Assembly (NCBI RefSeq): GCF_026151205.1
Contig: NC_087074.1
Coordinates: 15,066,667 to 15,130,666 of the forward strand
Direction: 5' to 3'
DNA length: 64,000 nt
Source of the DNA: Bolinopsis microptera
Taxonomy: Eukaryota > Ctenophora > Tentaculata > Lobata > Bolinopsidae
Both the position numbers and the translations under genes were made by a program. Shown here in pieces: positions 10,838 to 22,600 of the stretch (the first letter of the stretch is position 1; each line of letters begins with the position of its first letter). The notes under the pieces were generated by a model. It saw only the letters and a program-made list of their open reading frames with translations. It had not been told where the DNA came from and ran no database searches.

Positions 10838-11073
10838 TGACTTACCATGTGTGTACCCCTCCGCTGTTAGCGTGTTTTAAGCTCCCCACTCGTCTGTGTA
10901 GATGATAGACCCAGGAAGAATCCACCGCCGGATCAGAGGGAGGAGAGTAGTTGCTCCACGTTTGTTGTTCGGACAAGGGAGGAGGAAGCATTGTCCTGTG
11001 TTTCTGTACCAAGTACCCACATCCCCTCTCTGTATCCACCTTTGTTGTATTTCCTCTTTCCGAACTTAGCTTC
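10838..11073 (-). pseudogene. ISXO2/Merlin-like transposase fragment
   Basis: On the minus strand one frame reads KFGKRKYNKGGYREGMWVLG, matching the DDE_Tnp_IS1595/ISXO2 region just after the second catalytic Asp region. After a frameshift a second frame reads LLPLIRRWILPGSIIYTDEW, the next block of that domain. A TAA follows within a few codons, and the frame then continues as NTLTAEGYTHGKS. Frameshift, stop and the missing ends make this a dead remnant. A third frame is also open here and ends near GTAAGT, which is coincidental. Confidence 0.7.
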
Positions 11074-11435
11074 GTCTAATTCGACAACAACTCAGGGCCA
11101 CCGAGAGGACAAGGGTTTGCAAGCAGCCAATCAGACTTATATACAGCATTTAAATCATAATCATTTATTTCACTGAGCAATATACTACGCTACAATCAAT
11201 GCTATTCGTAACTAATCATATCCGAGAGACCACATTTGAACCGTGATCAATAGTTTGATCCAGCAATTTACTACGCTACAATTAATGGCAAATTATGCTA
11301 GTCGTAACTAATTGCATCTAATATACCATACATACCATTCAATTTCATAACATTTGCGGTCATATGATCTGGTAACCAATCAACTATTCGCGAACAACTG
11401 TTCGCGAACAGGGGTCGGGCTATCTGGATACTGCC

Positions 11436-13915
11436 GAAAATGGTATGGTCATGTTTGAAAATAACTGGCTGTGTTCCAACCACTACTGCACTGACAGTTC
11501 CGGTAGAGTTCTAGTTTAAGAGCAAGTATGTGGGAAAATAGTGCCTGATTACAACCCCCTGTTTGTGTGACCCATTTTGTGTATACCAGCACATAACAAG
11601 GGTCGCACTCGACCGTGAATATTGGTGATGATATTAATATTTTATTAGGAAAACTGGTAAATCTAGTCCTGGTGGACAGGTGGCCTGTTCAGGTTCAATC
11701 TAAGTGCATCATTGTCAGACTTTCCAGAAGACTCGCGATTTTAAAGAACTGGCTAGCTTCTGTAACTTTCGAGTTGGACTTTCTGTACCAAACTGTACCA
11801 TGATACAAGTCGATTATCTCGAGAACTGACAGATAGAATTTTCGTAAACTTTCCAGATAGTTATATCATTATATGCATATGGTTATAAGACGAATAATTT
11901 GTGCAAGGTTGGGCGAATTTCTATGTGCTTTATATGAAAAGTTTAAAGAAAATCGTATATTCAGATCTCGAGATATATGCCTTGGTACCACTGCAAACCA
12001 TTCATTTGGAGATATTTTCTTGTGTTTGAAGTGATATCTCAAATTTGGAACATGGAAATTTACCTTAACTTGTATATAATGTCAGTTTCATACTTATCTC
12101 ACTATCTGGAAAGTTTGAAGGAAATCGGATGCTAGGATCTGGGAGAAAATTGTATTGTAATTGTTTAAAACGATTGGGATATTTTCTTGTGTTTGAAGTG
12201 ATATCTCCATTTTGGCATTCTCCCAAACTCTCACACATTATCTGTCATATAGCCATCTAACTATCTGGAAAGTTTAAATAAAATCTAACAGTCAGATCTT
12301 GAGAAAATCAAAAATATAGTCTAAGTTATTCACTAAAACACTCGATTTTCGAACTTTTTATTTGGAACAGATTTGTCGAAAGTCCTTCTGAAGTCCTTCT
12401 GGTAACTGTAAAATTACGCAGGGCGCGTTAACAATATTATGTGAAAATATTTTAAATTTGAAGGTTCAGCTGTTAGTGCAACATTTACGCGCCGCGCGCT
12501 AAGCTCTGGCTAGCTCCGGCCTTTCCAAGCCGCAAGCTATGTTATATATTTTGAGCTAACCATAGGACAGATCGGTGACTATGATTTTCCAAGAAATGCT
12601 CACGTACATAATTGATTCGTGACTAGCAGCAAACAAACATATTACATAACTCAATATAAGTGAATCATAAATAGATTCATCATTCATGACTAGTCAAATG
12701 AAATTGCTGCATTGCTTGCACATGGACGACCGAGGTTTCACTTCCGATTCTATTGACTATATAATATCCATCCATGAAGCATCCATAGTTAACTGACTAT
12801 AAACTTGGTCTCCGATAAATCTGAGCTGAATTAAATGGTACGAAAGTCGGTGGTTTTTTTTGTTAAAACACCACATTTTCGGATTACCAAAATTTAGGTC
12901 ACCATCATTATTTTCCCCAAATTATTTTTCACGTATTTTCCTTAATTATGACTTAATCGATTTATTATTAACTTATCAATGTAGTAAGTTACGAATACAA
13001 TTCATCAATCAATTAATCAACACTAGTATTCGATCATGAGTTGCTTTAAAAATGATTTTGGACACGTTCCATTAGAAATAAGCATGAGGTCTGTCACTAC
13101 TTTATTGGCTACGGCGGTAAAATTTCTGGAGTAGTGGAAGATAACGATGAACACTGTCGGTCTCCTATATCCTCTGGAGATTGATAAGTTAAGTTGAGGC
13201 TAACTTTCTAAGACTCCGGAGAAATTGTTTACAAGATGAAACAGCTGATCAAAGAAGATCTTTGTATTCAATTTTTTCAAATAATAGGTATCATTTTTGT
13301 AAAACAAGAAAATGAAAAAATCCTCAAATAACATCATTTAATTTGGGTACGAAATGTGGCGGTTTTCGGAAAAAAATCGTAAGGTATGTTACGACTTCCT
13401 CACTATCAATGAAAAAGTTTAAAACAGCTTGACTAATGGCAAATTTTCCTCGGTCCTCCCGAACAGTAATGAATGCATCGGCATTAATTGGGCTGGTTAA
13501 AAGTGTTATTAAAGAACAACAACTGTCGTGTAGTACAATGTTAAAGCTTTAAATACTAATTCGCTGAAAGCTTAAATTAAAAAGTGCAAATTAAATATGT
13601 CTTTATAAATCATATGCAACGCTGAAATACAGTCGTTGAGTCTAAATCAACAGAAATCTAAACTGCTTGATATTTTTGCGATTATATGATCTATTTTCAT
13701 TGATTCGTGATGCATAGAAAAATAAAGCAACTGGAAACTTGACCGCATCTGGTACCAGCAAAGTTGGTGATACAGGACACACTCAGTCATAACCCCCGAT
13801 TTCCGACAGCATGACAAAGCCAGGTTTTGCCGTACCTCAATGCCACCTTCTCCCCTCTATCTCTTCTTCGCCCTCACAAATAGCATCTCTTAGTGACTAC
13901 AACCTCCCAGTAGTG
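11436..13915. other. Gene-free stretch with diverged ~170-bp tandem repeats
   Basis: From about 11930 to 12330 three diverged copies share AGATATTTTCTTGTGTTTGA, GAAGTGATATCTC and CTATCTGGAAAGTTTGAA. This is the same family as the DNA flanking the Merlin-type element. The rest (12330-13915) is AT-rich, and I see no gene in it. Confidence 0.5.
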
Positions 13916-15240
13916 TCACACGAGGGATAATCTTGAGGAACCGTCTCGCTGTCTTGGGAAAACATGTAGTCCTGTTCGTTTAAAGCTAAACCCATTCCCT
14001 CGTGCAGGTGAATACAGAATATGAATTTGGTAATGGAAGAACCAGACTCCAGGATTATCAGTGTTTATTATCACTGCCACCGCTCCACCTGCAGGCATCA
14101 CGACGGTATCCTTAAGGACACCTTGTCTTGGTCTCCTCACCAAGTCTTCTATTGATTCGGAGAAAGCTGTGTCCAGGTTAAGAAGTGGGCAAATGTTATC
14201 ATCACCACAGGTAGCACTGTAGCACTGTCTCTCAGGGCAATCTCAAGAACTCGAGTGATGGCCATGCAGATTGCAGATGCATGGGGTGGTTGTCGAAGGC
14301 TCTATTTCGAAGTACGATCGTGACCGATTTCAACTATTGGAACAAGATCCGTTACTGGGCTGCACTCTGCAGTTGTAATCGAAGGGTGGCTCAAACCATT
14401 CACAGTTGAGTATGCTTGATTTCTGCATGTATTCTTTCATGTTTTTGTCTTTTTTGTTGTGGCAGATCAGTGTCAAAAGGAATCATTTCTCCTAATCCTT
14501 AGGGCACACAGTATTCCTTTGTCCTGGTGCTCTGAAAGTTTCATGGCTCTAATCGAACATTATATGTTCCAGTTGTAATGTTGAAGTTTACCAATATATC
14601 ATATCTTTCTGCGACAAGGATATGTACCACATCAGTTTCGTAGGGTTCAACCGGAGACCCGTCTGAAGCGACTACAGTCAGCTTGTATCCGTCAATGCTG
14701 AAGAAGTAAGGAAATTGTGACCCTCCATTGATGATTCGGAACCGATGCTTTGAGAGGACCCTGGATGAAGTCCTGGCCAGATGGGTTCACCTCGTGATGG
14801 GTGTAGTACCAGTTTGTACCAGGGTGCTCGTCTACTGTAAACTGGTACACGTATGATTCTCCAGGACCTATGGCACACTGTGCAATACCGAAGACTCCAT
14901 CGTAGACTTGATGACCTCTCCTGTCCTGCCCGTGCCAGTAAATGGACAGACCACTGTCGGTGAGTCCGTTGGTAACGGTCACGGACAGTTTGTCCCCCCT
15001 CTTAACATATGGAATGGCTGGTCCTGGATGGCTGGTCCTGGAATGCTACCTCCGATGGTGTTCACCACATAAGTCCGGTTACTGATTACTCACAAAACCT
15101 GCTTTGTCTGAAAGTCTCGTAACTCATCCCGCCATCTTTGTAGTTGTACCTGTAGCTGGGTAGAGCGGAGGGACCAGGACCTGTTAGGGTTAGGTCCTGG
15201 AGAGCACGGATGAGGTCTATGGTGATGGTATGTCGATGAG
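13916..15240 (-). pseudogene. Multicopper oxidase (laccase-type) pseudogene
   Basis: All three cupredoxin domains are recognisable but in different frames. Domain 1 (about 15240-14745) has VVNTIGGSIPGPA and GLSIYWHGQ, ending FIQGPL. Domain 2 (about 14755-14560) has FRIINGGSQFPYFFSIDGY and VEPYETDVVHILVAERYDI. Domain 3 (about 14400-13950) has HPMHL, VVMPAGGAVAVIINTDNPG and WFFHYQIH. Damage: a 14-bp tandem duplication at about 15014-15041 and a 7-bp one near 14270 both shift the frame. The segment that normally joins domains 1 and 2 is missing. Copper ligands are changed (HWHG to YWHG, HCH to HYQ, including the type 1 Cys). Functional relatives oxidise phenols or metals using four copper ions; this copy cannot. 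Confidence 0.85.
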
Positions 15241-15288
15241 CGCCCATTTGGCTGTAAGATTAGGTAACGTCAGATTTAAGGGCGGTCC

Positions 15289-15460
15289 AAATCAACGAGG
15301 GTTGATTTGGGTCGATTAGATTTTAGTAGGGATAATATAATACATGTGAGAATTGACGAGGGTTGATTCAGGGCGACTAAATTCTAATTGTGATTATACA
15401 CGTGAGAATCAACAAGGGTTGATATAGATCGACTAGATTATACTTAGAGTAAGCATTAAT
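15289..15460 (+). repeat. ~60-bp tandem repeat, about three copies
   Basis: Units begin ATCAACGAGGGTTGATTTGG, ATTGACGAGGGTTGATTCAG and ATCAACAAGGGTTGATATAG. Each opens with a short imperfect inverted repeat (ATCAAC..GGGTTGAT). A second small duplication (ATTTGTTTGCCGAATTATTA) lies at about 15572 and 15617. Confidence 0.75.
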
Positions 15461-15910
15461 TAGTGACGTTCAACGATGGTTGAGCCTGATATGATAGTGA
15501 TACGTGATAATAGGGGCATTTGATTTGTGGACGTTTTTAGGCGATATAAGTCTGGTTTAAGTGGGAGTAGGATTATTTGTTTGCCGAATTATTAATTATT
15601 ATTAGAGTAGTAGTATTTGTTTGCCGAATTATTAATTGTGTTGTTTTATAGTTTATTATCTTGTAACCTCCGATATTACTCTCGTTTCCGTTGTTCGTGA
15701 CCTTAATTACTACAAATGATCTACGGATCTAAAGCAAGTGTCTACTGCTTACATTTTTGCAACTTGATTTCACTTAAACTTCGGATGAAACTTTAACTAA
15801 AACAGGCCACGTAGCGTGTTAAAAGTTTTAATCTTTTTAAACTTTCAATTTCACATGATTCGGTCTAAGATTAGCAACTGCGATCATACAACAGCATTTT
15901 ACTAGCAGCC

Positions 15911-15918
15911 TATAAATA
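15911..15918 (+). promoter_or_regulatory. Putative TATA box
   Basis: TATAAATA lies 28-35 bp upstream of the ATG of the exon at 15946. With transcription starting about 30 bp downstream, the 5' UTR would be very short, so a nearby alternative start site is possible. Confidence 0.35.
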
Positions 15919-15945
15919 CTAAATTAACGTATAAAACTTGGAAAT

Positions 15946-16085
15946 ATGTCCCCTATGCTTGGAGGGACAACAGATCAGCGAACATTGGCTCTGATGTCCG
16001 GAACAGTCCAAAAGAGACTCAGACAGGAGAGAACTGAAGTGTTACCTGAAATTAACAAACCTTGTAACTCTGAACTCTGGAGCAG
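15946..16085 (+). CDS. Probable first coding exon, unrecognised small protein
   Basis: An ATG opens 46 codons plus two bases, ending AGC AG|GTAAAC, a fair splice donor. The peptide begins MSPMLGGTTDQRTLALMSGT and continues VQKRLRQERTEVLPEINKP; it is polar, without signal peptide or membrane segment, and I do not recognise it. A TATA box lies just upstream. One phase-compatible terminal exon would be 16709-16733 (acceptor TGTTTCAG, eight codons then TGA), but this is only a possibility. The gene would converge on the 3' end of the kinase gene, which lies on the other strand. Confidence 0.4.
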
Positions 16086-17298
16086 GTAAACACCACCTTA
16101 CTGCGATACGTTAGGCTCTTGATAAACATTGTTTGTTTATATTCTTCACGTCGGCTTGTTGTTTTAATAACTGATGCACTTGCACATTATACTCACTTCC
16201 TATTATACTAGCCAAGCTACGTGATAATAATAAAAGAGGTATTTATAAATATTTCTTCAGCATGAAATTATCATACTTGTTATTTTCTCATGGAGGAAAG
16301 TTCGATGACAAAAGGACAAAACTGTTTTATACAAACAAGATGAAATTAACTGTCATGTAATTTCATACATTCACTTACTTTATACGTATCAAAGACGGCG
16401 CAGATCAATAATAGCGAAATCCCTTGAAATTCTAAAAAGGCTTAGAACTTTAGCTATCAATAATTGACTCAAAGTCAAGGTCGCTGCCGGCTTACTTGTC
16501 TAACGTCTTTCCTAAAACATTAATTTATTCGTTAAGTGAAAATAAAAATATCTAACAACTTATATTAAATTTTGCCCTCTAAGTATAAATATCTAAACTC
16601 AATATCACACAGTATCCGGATCTCTTTAATGAGCCAAGGTAATGTGACATCTTTGCTCCTACAGCTTATTTTTCAGCATACTTCTCACTGAGTCAATTAC
16701 TGTTTCAGACTGGAAATTCTAAGGAATGCATGAGGCAGACAGGCAGTATTATTTTCAAACATCTTGGTCTGATCATTTTAATTGAGTTCAATTAAGCTTT
16801 GCCTTCATGAGACTCGATCCTACTCCTAACAATAACTCGATATTAGAGTGACATAGACTCCGAGCTCACGGCACGTTTAAAACAAAAACTGATCATTCGC
16901 TGGTCACACACACAAGATCTGAACGAAGAAAATTGTGGTCTTGAGCTCACAACCATAACTGATTGGGTTGCAGAACAGACGTATTCTGTTTCTATACACG
17001 ACACTCATCACACTTTCCCCAGTACACTACTTTTCATGTTTTTAGTCGGTGGAACCGCACGTTTGTCACGCTGATCACTCTTCACACGACTCACATCACT
17101 TTGCAATCTGAAACACAAGGAAATATTTCAATACAAAGAAAACCTTCGGGCACTGTAGATAAAGCACCCGAAGATAGATAACAGATCTGGATATTGATGA
17201 GGAAGTGAACCATATTGTTTTTCACAACCTCCTAGAATCGCTGTCACGTGTCAAAACTAATATAATTCATCTCCCCACCATTATCCAAATATGTTAGT
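16086..17298. other. Intergenic or 3' flanking DNA between convergent genes
   Basis: AT-rich sequence between the exon ending at 16085 and the stop codon of the minus-strand kinase gene. Apart from the possible small terminal exon at 16709-16733, I see no gene. Confidence 0.4.
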
Positions 17299-19642
17299 CT
17301 AGAAATTACCCAAAACATGTAACCCCTTATTTGGATCAACATTTTCAAACATGCAATAACTCGTAGAACGCCTTAAAGAATCAGAATCACTTGTCATTTT
17401 GTCATCATGCAAATTATTTGTTGACTTAGACATGAATTTGGATAAATGCTGAATTGCCCCTGATTCTGAATCAACTAATGATAGATCAGGAGAAACACAG
17501 TCAGAGAAAGTAAAGGTGATTGGGTCACAATCCATGCTTGGTAACGTGCTCATAGATTTAGAAGTTAAAGGTGTTGTTTTTATTTGCTCAAAATCATCGC
17601 TAGAAACGTGCACTGATTCTAATATATCCCCGTCAAGAAGAATATCGATCGAAGATTTCATCTTGGAGCGTTGACGCTCATAGTACACCCTCAGAACAGA
17701 GTTTTGATTTCGTTTCTGAAGAACCCGTTCAATACACCCATCTAAATCGATACGTTCATCCCCAGAGAACAACACAAGGGACTGTGTTGCTCTCAAATTG
17801 TGCTTGACATCTAATCTCGTGCTCTTTGCGGGATATGTAGTGTTCAACAGCTTGCTTGAGTTTTCTGTTTCCCGAGTTCGAAGTGCCTCCATCTCACTCA
17901 GAATAACTTCACTCAGCTCACCTCTTTTTTTGTTTGTCATGCCTTTTGCTGCTGTTACAGCAGCCATGCTAGAAGAACGGGTTCGGATAGGCTCGTGGGT
18001 GCGGGACAGATCCGGGACATCGTGAAGGGCTTTATCGTCTAGAGAATGGGCATGCTCCAGTTTAAGCTTTTTACCTTTCTTTGCGTTCTCATCTTCACTA
18101 GAACACGGCCCGTTTGTAGGTGCTTTTTCCGGATCCACCGAGTTTTTCCTAGATGCTACTTTTGGTGCTTGAGCTTTGGATTTGATTTTGCCTGTGCTTA
18201 GATCTATCATGGGAGGTAGGACTTTCTTTTTAAGGAGATCTGATTTCTTCTTCTGCTCTAATTTCGGTGAATTTGCTGCAGGTGCTGGATCCGCGTGATT
18301 TTTTTCCGGAATAGGATTTTCAACTTTCTCCTTGGAAGACTTTGATTTAGGCAAACCCATATTAATCATGGCAGGCTTAACAGATTTACCAAATAATTTG
18401 GAATACGATTCTTTCTTTTGGCCTTTGGGTTTTTCCTCCGACTTAGCTGCCTCGACGATAGGTTTCTGTGCTTGAATTTTAGAATCTGTTTCAGTTGTTT
18501 CTTGATGAGGTTTGTCTGGCTCTCCATTTGCCTGTATCACTGGCTTAACTGGGTCTTCCAACGGTTTAACTGGTACAACAGGTTTTACTGGTTCAACGGC
18601 TTTTACTGGTTCAACGGTTTCAACTGGTTTCACTGTTGCAGCAGGTTTCACTAGTTCAACTGGTTTCGCTGGCTCGACTGGTTCAACAGAGATCACTGGT
18701 TCAACGGTTTCAACGGGTTTCGCTGGCTCAACAGGTTTCACTGGTTCAACTGATTTCACTGATTCAACAGGTTTTACTGGTTCAACGGGTTCAACAGGTT
18801 TCACTGGTTCAACTGATTTCGCTGGTTCAACAGGTTTTACTGGTTCAACGGGTTTAACAGGTTTCACTGGTTCAACGGGTTTCACTGGTTCAACAGGTCT
18901 CACTGGTTCAACAGGTTTCACTGGTTCAACATGTTTCACTGGTTCAACAGGTTGAACAGGTTTCACTGGTTCAACTGATTTCACTGGTTCAATAGGTTTA
19001 ACGGTTTCAACCGGTTTCACTGGTTCAACTGGTTCAACTGGTTCGACTGGTTTTACTGGCTCAACAGGTTTAACAGATTCCACTGGTTCAACAAGTTTCG
19101 CTGGCTCAACTGGTTTCACTGGTTCTTTCTGGGGTTCTGCTGTTTTTGGAGGTTCTTCTTTAGGCTTAGGAGGTAGTTCTATTGGCTTTGAAGGTTCTTC
19201 TTCACGTTTTGGTATATCTTCTTTGGGTTTAGATGGTTCTTCTTTGGGTTTGGCTAGCTCCTCTTTTGGTTCAACAAGTTCTTCAGACTTAGTAACCTTT
19301 GGATCTTCCTTCTTCTGTTCAGAGATGATTTTAGAATCAGGCAAAGAAGATTTTTGGACATCTGCCAAAACCTCTGGCTGAGTCTTTTCAGCTTTACCTT
19401 CAGACTCAGCCTTAGGTTTCGCTGAATCTGAAAGTTTAATGGGAGGCTGTATTTCAGTTGGACTTCCTTCAGAGGCTATTGAATTAGACCTTTCGGCTGT
19501 ATCCTTTCTCGGTAGAACTTTGAGCTGCACAGAAGCGGCTCCACGACCAAGCTTGTTCCTGGCCTTTATCGTATAGTTACCCGCGTCGCTCAACTTGGCC
19601 TTCGTGATAGTCAATTCCGCGTAGCATTTGTCTTCAACTTGC
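17299..19642 (-). CDS. 3' exon: end of second Ig domain and disordered tail
   Basis: The acceptor CTCAG|GCAAGTT joins exon 20079-19929 within codon ACG and completes Ig domain 2 ([20 protein letters not shown], with the Asp-x-Gly-x-Tyr corner). After about residue 490 the chain is low-complexity: Glu/Lys/Pro-rich, then the EPVKPV repeat (about 617-814), a Lys/Ser-rich part, and a C-terminal ~300 residues that look more ordered (for example [20 protein letters not shown]) and Ser-rich, with possible phosphorylation sites. The tail is reminiscent of PEVK or PPAK springs of titin-like proteins, but no specific homology is claimed. Confidence 0.9.
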
Positions 19643-22600
19643 CTGAGATTGTTTTTATATTTATATTTTTCTATTTTTTATTATAAAGTGGCATGCCACT
19701 GATTCACTGAAAGTAAATTTGATTTATTAGCATTACTGCTTTTATTCTTATTACATAACTGCAACCTTTTTAAATATAAACTATAGTTAGTTTGAATCAA
19801 AATTTAATTAAATATTCACTTACTAGAACTCCGTAACTTTTCTAAAAGACATCCGTTAGATCTAACATTTTAATTGAATAAGTTCTAATTTTCAGTTCTT
19901 CAATAATAATTTATTGCCTGAAACTCACGTGAACCGAGATTTAGACTTAGCGACGTCTTTCTTGCTTTTGTTTTCCCAGACGACGGTAGGTTTGGGCTCT
20001 GAGACAATGTCAGCCATCAGTTTAACTGTATCCCCCTCGTTAGTAATGAACTCTCGCTTCTCGAAGGACACACAGGGTGCTGAAATTTCAAAACATAAGT
20101 TCGTAAAATGGCATGTGTAACCAATGAGAAAAGAATATCGATCAAAGTGATGCATGCAGAATTGCAGCATGCAAGGCGGATTTTGTTCGAACATTATAAT
20201 TATATCAATTTTGATTCAAAATATGCTATCAAGGGTCAATATCAGATTTTTGATTAGTTTGTGGGGGGGGGGGGGGGTTGGGGGCGGGGGGATTAATAAT
20301 TAAGACCTCAACGTTGTCGGGTAAATGTAATAACTATCAGATCAAGCGTTGCCTCATGAATCTTTTTGGATTTCATAAATATCGGGTTTCTTTTTCCTCG
20401 AGAGGCTAATTGCAATGTGGTTACTATAGGTTGTAACTCGATTGTTGGAATTCTAATGACCATGACCGCTAGTCTGAATTTGGAGCAGGATAACTATTCG
20501 TTCTTCATTTCGCTGTTGGTATTTACAAAGCCCTTTAGTTTAACTTTAGAAATTCCATGTGCTAAAAGTAAAAGAAAAAAGACTTTGTAAAATTATTTTT
20601 TATGATTTTCGTTCCACGATAATAATAATATATACTTATATACGCATCATTTTTAACATAATTTATAATGTCAAACTATATGAATATCAATATGCTATAG
20701 CAAGTTATAATCATAACGACAAGTAAGTCATATCGAATTTAAGTCTTTCATACTACAATCTTTTGTATTCTAGGACTAGGTATATATATATATAAGTATA
20801 TATATATATAAGGAGTATGTTTATGATGTACTTGTAGGATTAAGTTGCCTAATACATAATATATTAGTACTACAGAACTGTCATGTAGAGATCGCGTGAG
20901 ACGTTCATACAAATTTAATTACAATATGAATAATACATAATAGGTTAAATGTATCGTTAGATTTGGGTAATCCGTTGCCAGTGGCAGTTAGAATTTTTAA
21001 TTAAAATCTTGTTGTAGGTTTATATATAACCTATCAAAACGCGCGCCGATCGTTGAACTCATCGACGGTTTAGTTTATATACTTGAAACAAATATTGTAA
21101 GAGTATCACCTGGTAAAAATCTGACTAAAAATTCATTAATCGCTAAAATCTAGTATACAATTATAAAGCTTTAGGTATTCAAGTCCAAGTTAAGCCTCCG
21201 CGGCCTGTTTGCCGATTTCATTTTCACTGTCACTGTCAGACGCTGGCACGCTGCCCGGCCCATAACTCATAAATGAAATGGCTATAAGAGTAAGAGTAAG
21301 ACTGTACCCGGGACGGTGGAGGGCCAGTGGATGCGAAACCGTACAACGATTAAACATTTATAGTGAGATTGAATTTTTTGAATTCAAACTTTAACTATAA
21401 GTACAAGTGTTCCGTTCGGATGCAAAACCGTAAAATTAAAACCTTAAGTTTAACCCTAAATTACGTGATTATATATTTTATAATGTTTGGGCGAGCGAAT
21501 TAATAAATAGGCTTGCTTATAGTTATAATTATTACGAATACGTATAGTCAATAGTGCATATACCCATTGCGTTAGTTCAAGTTGCTGAAGCTGGCATAAT
21601 TCTGAACTGTACGAGTGACGAGAGCTGCTCAATGCTCAGCTGACAGTGACTAGGAGGACTTAATTGACAATATTATTGAATATGTGACACGGCGTTCTAG
21701 CATTTAGCTCCTGGCCTAGCGCTCGAATACGGCCGGTGAGGCTAGTTCGACCACTAGCAACACTGAACAAAGCTTGCTAAGCTAAGCTTTGCATTATATC
21801 GCGTAACCTTTATTGGAGCATATTAATACAATTACATGTACGACGTTTGCAGTTTGCAGGTTTATGAGTATGACCTAAAACGCTCTCTTCGCAACTCATC
21901 GACGATGTTTATACTTCAAATAAATATTGTACAACTACAAGTATAAGTTATATTTATAACCCGTTAAGTACGACCTACGTGGCACAGCTTGAGCTATATG
22001 TTAATGTATAGAATTAGAAATTGAATAGGCGTTCGCCTGACCCAAGCACAAAGCAGTCTGTAGAAAAATAAAATACAGCCTTGCTAATCGTTATTTGTTA
22101 TTAATATTATCAACAATGTTATTGTTAGTTGTTAGTAATAGTAATACTAATAGTGGTTAGCTTGCTTCAATCGATCGTACGCGCAGAAACTATACTTAAA
22201 AACGTAGCGCACTATTAGTATTAGTATTTTAATTTAGGCTTAGCTGTCCATGTCACTCTCAGTTTGGGGGTATGCAGTTGCACTGCAGTCATGTATCTCA
22301 CTATAGTTACAAACCGCCCCGCTATAATCGTACATATGTATACTAATATTTGTTATTACTTTATAAGTGATACTGATAATTTATAAGCCGAACGTGACAC
22401 GCAGTTTTTGGGTTCCTACCTAATTTTATAATTATAAAGCGACTCTGGACACGACATTTTAATCATTAATGCAACTACATACTAATACTACGTATTACTA
22501 TTACTAATACTGAATACGTAGGGAGGCATTTTAAGGTTTGAGCAGACAGAACCTGTGTCCTGAGTTATACTTTATACTTATAGTGAGTAGGCAGAAACTA

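Larger units (their letters stand above)
10613..11435 (-). mobile_element. Merlin-type (IS1016/ISXO2-like) DNA transposon, decayed
   Basis: The ends are perfect inverted repeats of about 30 bp beginning GGCAGTATCCAGATAGCCCG. They are flanked by GAAAATCG (10605-10612) and GAAAATGG (11436-11443), an 8-bp target duplication with one mismatch. An 8-9-bp duplication and GG-starting ends fit the Merlin superfamily, and the interior carries pieces of an IS1016-type transposase on the minus strand. At 823 bp and with a broken reading frame, the copy cannot move on its own. It sits in an older repeat shared by both flanks. Confidence 0.75.

Noticed and set aside
18418-18955. Three + strand open frames rich in Gly/Ser/Thr or Leu/Val
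   Set aside because: They are antisense shadows of the EPVKPV coding minisatellite; unit lengths divisible by three keep all frames open.
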